Shown: in pieces, positions 23,351-31,400 of the stretch
Layout: the number at the start of each line of letters is the position of its first letter
How positions within the stretch are numbered: the first letter of the stretch is position 1
Source: CAZFDT01 sp964518335
GTDB lineage: Bacteria; Planctomycetota; Phycisphaerae; Phycisphaerales; Phycisphaeraceae
Direction of reading: 5' to 3'
Length of the DNA stretch: 34,462 nt
Assembly (NCBI GenBank): GCA_964518335.1
Contig: CAZFDT010000054.1
Span: forward strand, 1 to 34,462
Position numbers and translations under genes: made by a program
Notes under the pieces: generated by a model
Told to the model about the DNA's origin: nothing
What the model saw: the letters and a program-made list of their open reading frames with translations, nothing else
Database searches by the model: none

Positions 23351-26038
23351 TCAACCCGGCAGGATCCCATACCGCGGCGGCGGCGTGTTGGTGACAAAGT
23401 AATAGACCGCTCCGGCGATCTGCCAGCCCAGCGCCGCCAGCAGTTCCCCGCCGACCATACCCACCATCAGCGGCAACACCGCCCGATACGCTTTGACGCC
23501 GCCCACCTTGATGACCGCGGTGCGAATGAACCAGCCCACAAGAAACGAGATGGCCGTGACGGACATCGGGTAGGTGCACCAGACTAGAAACATGACTGGG
23601 TGCAGCGGCCACCACGGCAGGCGCAGTCGCGCTGCGGCGCAACACAACACCAGGATCATCCCCCCGCCGATCCACGGCATGGCCGCGGAGGCGGCGTTCG
23701 CATGACTAAAATGCCCCCATCCATTCACCGTGACGACCGCGGCCACATCGTCTCGCGCGGCCAAATCCTGCAGGCCGTCTGCGGCCAGATCGAACGGCTG
23801 AGCCGGCACGCCCACCCCGCCCCAACGATCGTGAACCGAGGCGCCCAGGTTGTACTGCAGCAGTATCGTCACGGTGAAGGCGACGGCGAAGCTGGCCAGC
23901 AGCATCACCGCCAGCCAAGGCGCGAGCCGACGCAGCGGGGTCTTCGCCACGCGGTCGCCCATGTGCAGTGCGTTGGCCAGGAACGGCGCCAGTGCCTCGC
24001 GCGTATCCGTCGCCAGCAGCACACTGAACAGCGCGAGCACCAGAAAAGCCTGCGGCCCCAGGCCCTCCATGCCCATGAACGCCGTCAGCACCGTGATCGG
24101 CAGCCACCCCGCCTGCAGGAAAAACGCCCCCGTCTCCACGTTGATGCGCGTGACGACCATCATCTGCAGCAGCACGAGAAACACCGCCAGCGCACCGAGC
24201 CGCCAGTCCAGCCCGCCATAGACCTGCAGGAGCAGCACAGCGCCAAGGCTGCACACGATCGCCAACCGCGCCGCCGTCGTCGCATACCCCGGCACTTCCG
24301 GGGGCACTTCCGGGGGCACTTCCGGGGGCCGTCGCCCGCCGAACACGCTGCCAAGCACCTTCAGGTAGTAGTGGCGTCCGGTATACAGAATCATCAGCGC
24401 GAAGCCCGCAAACGCGCCGAACCGCATCATGCTCGCGCCTGTCGTGCTGATGACCGACGGGCTCACTGCCACGCCATTGCGGACCAGCAGGCCGCCGAAG
24501 ACAGCCCATGCAAACGTCGAAAGCCCCAGGCTCAGCGACACTTCGCCCGACAGGAAGAACGCAAAGCCCACCACGGCCAGGTAAACCCGCGGACTGAAAA
24601 GACCCCACGTCTCGGGCGCCCGGCTGGCATGCGGGAACAACTCCGTCAGCGGCGAAAAGTTCCAGTTGAGACTGATGCCGATGCCAAGGTCAAGCCAGGT
24701 CGCCAGACCGTTGACCAGGTGCAACACGACCGCACCACCCAGCCCGACCCAGAACAGTCGATTGCTCGCAATGGCCGGAAGCCACCCCCGGAAGTGTCCC
24801 CGCCCCCGGAATGCACCTGTCGCACCTTCAGGGGATGCTTCCGGGGCCGGGGGCGGGGCCGGGGGCAACGTGATCTCGTGCACGAACCGCACGATCGGAT
24901 AGGCCAGCAGTTCCCGATGCGCCCACTGGTGATGCACCACGATGACCAGGCACAGGCACGCCACGCCCAGCAGCAGCGCCACGCCGCCCCAGAGCCGAAG
25001 CACCGGCCACCACAGACGCCACGGCACATCGCGCAGCGTCAGCGGCTCCGACCCGGTCCAGCCCTGCACCAGCGTGTCGGACGCGAACGGATCAGCGCGG
25101 CCGCCCGCCAGCAACACGCCCTCACCCCGCGGCGACGACGCCAGCGCCCCGTCACTGAATCCTTCCAGCAACGCCCGGTTCGCGCGATGCTCATCGCTTT
25201 GCGCCTCCGCGCGCAGCATCTCCATCTGTCGCTGCAGCCGCGCTCGCTGCTGTTGGCCTGCCTCGCTCTGGGCCGTTACAGCAAGATCAGCCGCATGCTG
25301 CCACAGTTCATCCGCACGTTCGCGCCATTCAGCGGCTCCCGCGGATAATTCCGGGGGCACTAATGCAGCGGGCGTGCGGTTCAGGGGGACGCGTGCGTTG
25401 GACTCAGGCAGTGGAGCGATGATGGCGTTCAGGGCACTCAGCATGGCCGCGCGTTGCACTTGATCCGTGGCGCCGGTCTGTGCCTCCTGCAGCACCGTCG
25501 GTTTCACCGCATCAGGCAGTCGAGCCCACACCTCGCCCGCAAGACTCCCGGGCGGCGCATCCTCGCCTGCCGCCAGCCGAGTCGCCAGCGCCCGCCAATT
25601 CAGCACCTGCCCCGGCGCCAGCAGCGGCGAGCCGCCAGGCACATACGACATCACCCCGGTGGATTGCCACGCGCTTCGCGTCTGCATCAGGATCGCCGGC
25701 TTGGCGGCCGTGGTTGTAAAGGTGCGCATGAACCCCGAGCCGGGGAATCCGCATGCCGCCAGCCCGATCGCCGCGATCACCGCCAGCTCACCCGCACGCA
25801 ACGGAGCCCCCCTACTGATGTGCGCCAGCAGCGGGTTCAACCCCAGCAACAACAGCAGCACCGGGCCGAGCACCACGACCGGCAATTGATTGCCGATCAA
25901 CGGCGTCTGCACCATGATCCAGTCATTGAAATAGGTGCCGGCGGCAATCACCAGCCCCAGCACCAACCCCAACATGACCGCGCGCGTGCTCATGACGTGG
26001 TTCGGAGCCAAGAGTCGAGTCCGCAGTTCTGTCCGCAT
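23351..26038 (-). CDS. Large polytopic membrane protein, DUF6785/DUF6784-like
   Basis: This 895-aa protein has many hydrophobic segments (VMLGLVLGLVIAAGTYF and VVVLGPVLLLLLGLNPLLA at the N-terminus, LVIVVHHQWAHRELLAYPIV mid-protein, repeated helices to the C-terminus) and a long extracellular-type loop at about 150-340. The plan resembles the DUF6785 proteins of planctomycetes and an OPT-like transporter core; substrate unknown. Three Pro-rich in-frame insertions coincide with GC repeats: near residues 216-232, 391-420 and 567-583 (PPEVPPEVPPEVP). Start 26038 has GGGGG 3 nt upstream; Met 25993 is an alternative. A role in uptake of breakdown products from the adjacent arabinosidases would fit but is inferred. 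Confidence 0.75.
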   Translation of the reverse strand: MRTELRTRLLAPNHVMSTRAVMLGLVLGLVIAAGTYFNDWIMVQTPLIGNQLPVVVLGPVLLLLLGLNPLLAHISRGAPLRAGELAVIAAIGLAACGFPGSGFMRTFTTTAAKPAILMQTRSAWQSTGVMSYVPGGSPLLAPGQVLNWRALATRLAAGEDAPPGSLAGEVWARLPDAVKPTVLQEAQTGATDQVQRAAMLSALNAIIAPLPESNARVPLNRTPAALVPPELSAGAAEWRERADELWQHAADLAVTAQSEAGQQQRARLQRQMEMLRAEAQSDEHRANRALLEGFSDGALASSPRGEGVLLAGGRADPFASDTLVQGWTGSEPLTLRDVPWRLWWPVLRLWGGVALLLGVACLCLVIVVHHQWAHRELLAYPIVRFVHEITLPPAPPPAPEASPEGATGAFRGRGHFRGWLPAIASNRLFWVGLGGAVVLHLVNGLATWLDLGIGISLNWNFSPLTELFPHASRAPETWGLFSPRVYLAVVGFAFFLSGEVSLSLGLSTFAWAVFGGLLVRNGVAVSPSVISTTGASMMRFGAFAGFALMILYTGRHYYLKVLGSVFGGRRPPEVPPEVPPEVPGYATTAARLAIVCSLGAVLLLQVYGGLDWRLGALAVFLVLLQMMVVTRINVETGAFFLQAGWLPITVLTAFMGMEGLGPQAFLVLALFSVLLATDTREALAPFLANALHMGDRVAKTPLRRLAPWLAVMLLASFAVAFTVTILLQYNLGASVHDRWGGVGVPAQPFDLAADGLQDLAARDDVAAVVTVNGWGHFSHANAASAAMPWIGGGMILVLCCAAARLRLPWWPLHPVMFLVWCTYPMSVTAISFLVGWFIRTAVIKVGGVKAYRAVLPLMVGMVGGELLAALGWQIAGAVYYFVTNTPPPRYGILPG
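24291..24328. repeat. Three tandem 12-bp units in a membrane-protein gene
   Basis: GGCACTTCCGGG is repeated three times perfectly (24291-24326), followed by GG. It encodes PEVP repeats in frame. Related sequence occurs inverted at 24786-24868 (CCCGGAAGTGTCC) and partly at 25349-25361 in the same gene. Confidence 0.8.
24786..24868. repeat. GC-rich inverted copy of the 12-bp repeat, in frame
   Basis: The block contains CCCGGAAGTGTCC, CGCCCCCGGAATG and GCTTCCGGGGCCGGGGGCGG, an inverted and decayed version of the GGCACTTCCGGG unit. It encodes the Pro/Ala/Gly-rich loop about residues 391-420 of the membrane protein. Confidence 0.55.
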
Positions 26039-26440
26039 GACCCCCGATGCCCAGCGTACGTCCTCCCGTCCCGGCTGCCTACAGCAGATTGCGCCCGATT
26101 ATGCTCGAATTGCGACGCACAGACCGCCTCGGCCAAGTCTTCTTTCCGCGGGAGCGAACTCGCTTTCGGGGGTCGTAATCGTCAACGGAACGTCCGCGTG
26201 AGAGGTGAGTGGTGCAGTGAACCCCCCAGACACCCGGCCTTCCAAGCCCAGCCATCAGCGGTCAGCCATTAGCTTTGCGGCGTTTTAGCGTTCGCCTTCT
26301 TGCCCGCCGCGTCAATCCAGAACCGCTCCCCCATGATCGGCGTTTCCGGGTGCCTGGTGCCGCGTGCCGGGTGTCCGCGCCCTTCACGTCGTTGGTGGGG
26401 GCTTGGAGTGTCGTCACCATGCGGCCCTGGGGTCAGGGTG
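26039..26440. other. 402-bp intergenic region with short repeat blocks
   Basis: No gene is supportable. Two low-complexity blocks stand out: AGCCATCAGCGGTCAGCC with a following CATTAGC (about 26249-26272), and a GGTGCC/GGTGCCG/GTGCCGGGTG run (26348-26373). They resemble the REP-like repeats seen in the pseudouridine synthase and membrane-protein genes. Confidence 0.5.
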
Positions 26441-28417
26441 TCATGGGGCGATGCGGATGACGGTGAGCGAGTTTGCGGGCGCTTCGTAGTCGAATGCGGA
26501 GGCGATGGGCAGGTTCGAGGTTCTGGGAACCACGGTGCGCGGGCTGTCGTAGTCGTTGACCGCCATGGGATCGGGGCCGGCGAGCACGGTGGCTTCGGCG
26601 CCCCCGGAGCGGGCGGGGAGGTTTTTTGCGCCGTCGAGTTCGATGCGGATGGTCTTGGCGGAGTTGGCGCCGTTGACGAGCTTGAGAATGAGGTCGCCGC
26701 TGGCCGAGTCCTTCGCGCAGGAGGCGGCGAAGGCGCCGGCGGAGTTGGAGATGCTCGTCGGCAGGTAGGTGTCGCCGCTGTGTGCGCTGAACATCTGCTG
26801 CACGTGGTAGCTGATGGTGGGGAAGATCCCGGTGTTGGTGAAGTAGATGAGGTTGGGGTTCCAGTTGGTGCGGTGGCGCTTGGCGAGGAGCGGGGCGTAG
26901 GAGGAGAAGCGCACGATGTCGGCGTTTCGCTCAAGCGCGGTGAGGTAAGCGGCTTCGGCGATCGCGGAGCGCAGGGTGTTGCGGCGCTTATCGTCAAAGG
27001 CGGCCCATTCGCCCAGATAGACGTGCGACCTGGAGCGGTCGTAGGCGTCGTAGCGCTGAAGATTCTCCCAGAACCACTGCGGCGACTTGTAGCCATGCTC
27101 GTCCACGATGGGCAGACGAAGCTCGTCGGCGATGCGCCAGCCCTTGTCGTAGTCATCGCCCTCGGGGTTGGGCCCGACGGTGCCGATGACGGTGATCTCA
27201 GGGTGCTTGTCTTTCACCGCGTGGTAGATCATTTCGAAGCGTTCGCGGAAACCGGGGGTGATCTTGTCTTCGTTGCCGATTCCGAGGTATTCGAGGCCAA
27301 AGGGCTCGGGGTGGCCGGCGGCGGCGCGCTTGGCGCCCCAGGTCGAGGTCGCCGGCCCGTTGGCGTACTCGATGAGGTCGAGCACATCCTGAATGTAGGC
27401 GGGCATCTGATCCATGGGCAGACATTCCTGGCCTATGCCCCATCGTCTGGTGTAGCGGGCGTCGGTGTTCTGGCAGGAGACGCCGGCGGCGACGATGGGG
27501 ATCGGCTTGGTGCCGATGTCCTCGCAGAACTGGAAATACTCGAAGTAGCCCAGGCCGTAGGACTGGCGGTAGTTCCAGATGTTGCGCTGGCCTTTGCGTT
27601 GCTCGACGGGGCCGATGGTGTCTTTCCAGTGGTAGATGTTGTCGAGGCCATCGCCGTGGGCGAGGCAGCCGCCTGGGAAGCGCATGAACTTCGGCTTCAG
27701 GTCGGCGATGACCTGTGCCAGGTCGGCGCGGAGGCCGTTGGGGCGGTTGCGGAAGGTCTTTTCCGGAAAGAGGGAAATGTGGTCGAGGGCGAGCCGGCCC
27801 TGCATGGAACTCAAGACGACCAGTCGGGCGTCAGCGTCGGTGGTCTGGACGTCGATCTTTGCGGTGTATTTGGTCCAGGTTCGGTCAGGCGCGGCAAGGA
27901 CCGTCTCGCCGAGCAGGTCGCCCGCCTTGCTTTCAATGCGGACGGTGACTGGACCGCTGGGGCCGGAGATGCGCCGGGCGAAGGCAGAGAAGTCGTAACG
28001 TTCGCCGGCCTTGACCGGGATGCCGTCAAAGCCCTCGTTCAGAAGCCCGACCTGGCCGGAGGGCGATGTTATGGTGAGCACGGCATAGTGCGGCGTGTTG
28101 ACGTGGAGCGGATGACCGAACTCGACGGTGAGCGTACCGCGACCGCCGTCGCGCTCGACGAGTTGCCACGACGTGAGCGCGTGCCACTCGGCACGATCCG
28201 CGGATGAGTATTCGAAGTCGCGGTTCTGCACGAGCTCGGCGTAGAGACCGCCGTCGGCGGCATGGCTGAGATCTTCAAAGAAAATGCCGACGAGATCGGG
28301 GCTGATCGGCTTCCCGGCGGCGGCGGTGTCGATCGTCAGTGTGGTCATGGGTTGGGCAGGTGCAGAAGCGGACAGTGCATAGGTCAGGACGACGGCGGCG
28401 AAACGGGTGTGCATCAT
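26441..28417 (-). CDS. Secreted alpha-L-arabinofuranosidase, GH51
   Basis: This 658-aa enzyme has a signal peptide (FAAVVLTYALSASAPAQP), an N-terminal strand and CBM-like jelly-roll (residues about 60-220, LLNEGFDGIPVKAGERYDFS), then the GH51 barrel with MRFPGGCLAHGDGLDN, acid-base Glu383 in GIGNED and nucleophile Glu470 in YLGEWAAF. The C-terminus is a beta domain (TVIRIAP). It should release arabinose outside the cytoplasm, complementing the cytoplasmic GH51 at 21541. The start at 28417 (two adjacent ATGs) overlaps the stop of the upstream fusion gene (ATGA), so the two are coupled. Confidence 0.93.
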   Translation of the reverse strand: MMHTRFAAVVLTYALSASAPAQPMTTLTIDTAAAGKPISPDLVGIFFEDLSHAADGGLYAELVQNRDFEYSSADRAEWHALTSWQLVERDGGRGTLTVEFGHPLHVNTPHYAVLTITSPSGQVGLLNEGFDGIPVKAGERYDFSAFARRISGPSGPVTVRIESKAGDLLGETVLAAPDRTWTKYTAKIDVQTTDADARLVVLSSMQGRLALDHISLFPEKTFRNRPNGLRADLAQVIADLKPKFMRFPGGCLAHGDGLDNIYHWKDTIGPVEQRKGQRNIWNYRQSYGLGYFEYFQFCEDIGTKPIPIVAAGVSCQNTDARYTRRWGIGQECLPMDQMPAYIQDVLDLIEYANGPATSTWGAKRAAAGHPEPFGLEYLGIGNEDKITPGFRERFEMIYHAVKDKHPEITVIGTVGPNPEGDDYDKGWRIADELRLPIVDEHGYKSPQWFWENLQRYDAYDRSRSHVYLGEWAAFDDKRRNTLRSAIAEAAYLTALERNADIVRFSSYAPLLAKRHRTNWNPNLIYFTNTGIFPTISYHVQQMFSAHSGDTYLPTSISNSAGAFAASCAKDSASGDLILKLVNGANSAKTIRIELDGAKNLPARSGGAEATVLAGPDPMAVNDYDSPRTVVPRTSNLPIASAFDYEAPANSLTVIRIAP

Positions 28418-31400
28418 GGCGCGCGGCCCTCCATCCACTGAGGCTCGGTGATCGCGGATTGATCCACGATGCGCAGGCCGAAGGTGCCGGAGCGTCCTTC
28501 GGCCGCGACGAGGCGCACGGTGACCTCGCGCTTGCCGCGGGTGAGTTCGGGTGGGATGGCATACGCTGCCTCGAAGAAGGCGTCGCGCGGGCCGGGGCGG
28601 AGGGTCGCCGGGATGCGGTGCCCGTCGATCCACAACTCGTGCGACCTGCCGCGGTCGCCGCCCCAGTGCTCGGTGACCAGCGCGACGGGATGGTCGGGGC
28701 TCACGGCCATGCGGTAGGAGAACCAGCCGCCGGGCAGCGCGTCGCGCCACTTGCGGTTGCGGTGGTCGCCGGTTTCGCTCTTGTCGGAAGCGAACTTGTG
28801 TTCGACCTCCGACTGCTGAAAGCCGGGCTCGACGCGGTCAATGGTGGCGGCATCGAGGGCGATGCGGGCCGCCTCGGCGGCGCGGACCTTGGTTTCGTGC
28901 GCAGCCCAGTCCGCGGGTGTGTAGAGCGGGAAGTAGGCGGCGTAGTGTTCCTGGTACACGCGGTGGAAGGGCACGAGTGGATAGTCGGGCCGCAGGACGC
29001 CAGGGGCGCGGAAGGCGGCGAAGCCCGCGGCGGGTTCGGGCCGGAGTGAGGCGAGAAGCGCGGCGGTGTCGGCGGCGACGAGGACGGGCGGAGCAGAGTC
29101 CACGCGGCCGGGCGACTTGAGGTGATCGCCGTAACGCCGTCGGGCGGGATCGGTGTCCGCGTCGGCAGACGGTACGAGGGCGACAAGCTGCATCGGCCCA
29201 TACATCAGGGCGACGATTTTGCCGTCGGAGTGCGGAAGCGGCTCCGTGCGCCAAGTCATGGGCAGGCGGAGTTCGATGGTGTCGCCGTCGCGCCATTCGC
29301 GCTCGAGCGTGAAGTAGGACGAGGGATTCGAATCGAGCGCGACCGCGTCGCCATTGATCATCACTTCGGGAGCAGCACACCAATAGGGATGGCGGAGCTT
29401 GAGGGCGAGGCGCACGGGTTGCTTCGCCTCGACGACGAGGCGCACGGCGTCGGAGTCGGGGAAGGCGGTCTCCTGGCGGAGGGCGAAGCTGCGCTCGGGC
29501 CAGTCGAGGCGCGACGCCAGGTAGAGGTTCACCCAGAGGGTGCGGTCGTGGTGAAAATAGGCATGCTCGGCGTAGCGCTGGGGATTCTCCATGCCGGTGC
29601 CGACGCAGCACCACCAGGCGTCATGCGGGGTGGAGAAGGTCTTGTAGGCGACGTTGCCGAGGGGGAGGAAGTAGCCGAACTCGCCCGGCTCGCGGCCGAT
29701 GTTGGCAAGGATGTGATTGATCAGGGCGCGCTCGACGAAGTCCATGTCGGCAGCGTCGGGCGCCCACGAGAAGCGCATGCCGGCGAGCTTGATCATGTTG
29801 TAGGTGTTGCAGGTCTCGGCATTCTGCGGACCGAGCTTCCGTGGGAACAACCGCGGCGGGAAGAAATGCTCGTGGTCGCCGTGGCCGCCGTTGGCGAAGG
29901 AGCGCTCGTGGACGACGGATGACCAGAAGGTGTCCACGCCGCGGAGATCGGCAGGGTCGCCGGAGAGCAGGTAGTCGCGGGCGAGGCCGACGAGCTTGGG
30001 GACCTGGGTGTTGCCGTGTTTGCCGTCGAGGTTGTCGTGACCCTGCTTGAGCGGGTCGAGGATGACGTCGTGGTGGAAGACGGTCTCGGCAAGCCGAAGG
30101 TACTTCGGGTCGCCGGTGTCCGTGGTGAGGTCAGCGAAGACCTCGTTCAGGCCGCCGAACTCAGCCTTCAGGATCTCCTGAGCCTGGGCGGGCGAGAGGT
30201 GTTCGTAAATGCCGACGAGGTAGTCGGCCAGATCGCGCTCGACCTGGAGAGCCTGCGCGCTGCCTGCGAGCCGATAGGCGTCGCGCAGGCCGGCGAGGAC
30301 TTTGTGGAGGGTGTAGTTGGGCACCCACGCGTTCCCCTGCTCCTCCTCCTTGACCCTCAAGGTTTGCCAACTGGAGGAACAGGCGGTTTTGTCTTGGGTC
30401 AAGAGGGTCCAGTTCCATCCGTCGTTCGATCCGTAGACCACGGCTTCCACCATGCGGCCCGGATGCCCGTCGCGGGGCAACATGCGGAAAGCGTCGGATC
30501 TCACCTTGAAATGTTTCCCGAAATCCAGGGTGATGTTTTTGTCAAACCCCCAGACGCCGCTCCAGGTGAACGGATCGTTGTCGGCCATCATGTTGATGTT
30601 GGACAAATGCGGCCGCGGATTCGTCGCCATGCGGTAATCCAAGGTGCCGTCGGGCAGGCGGGGGTTCAGATGCTCCAGACCCTCCACCGCTTGTTTCAGG
30701 GTCGCTGGATCCCGGGTGGCGAGCGCGGCCTTGAAAGCCTCTTCGGTGGCCGTCACGTAGCGTTCGGCGGGGTCGTAGGCGGCCGCCACATGGTCCAGCG
30801 CCGCCTGAAGATCGCTGGCGACATGGATGTTCACGGGGCGTGTGTTCGCGACGTTGTTGGCCACGGCGGTGACATAGAATCTATGCGTTCCGGCCTGCCG
30901 GGCGGACGGTCTCCACCGGAAGGCCCCGGTCGACTGGTTGAAGTTCGCCCCGGCGGGGAGATTCCGGACGGTGTACAGAACCTCATTCACGGCGCTCTCC
31001 TTCCGGAACGTGGCCGGATCGACGCTGTAATGCACACCCGGCGCATCCGCCGCGATGTGCCGGTCGCGGCTATGAATGTGTTGGATCATGTCCGCGTCCA
31101 GGGCGGTGTTGTAGAGAAGAAAATGCTCCACGGTTCCGGCCAGGAAGGGGTCCGGGAACTGCGACCGGCCGATGTAATTTTGCCGGGTCTTCCCCAGGCT
31201 GGAGGGGCGGTGTGTCACGGACCCGTTCCGTCCCGCCTCTTTGCCGTCCACATACAGAATCGCGGTGTTCCCGGAGAGGGTGACGGCCACATGGTGCCAC
31301 ACATTCCGCTGCAGCGATTTGTTGCCCTGGACGACCTGTTCTCCTCCGCGGGGCGTCCGGATGGAGAACCGGGGAACCCGTCCGTCCGAGACGGTCAGAA

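Noticed and set aside
23600..25348. 582-codon plus-strand frame rich in His/Arg/Gln
   Set aside because: It is the antisense of the polytopic membrane protein gene and has no recognisable domain.
26300..28207. 635-codon plus-strand frame
   Set aside because: It is antisense to the secreted GH51 gene; the Val/Gly/Asp-rich composition follows from the opposite strand's codon bias.
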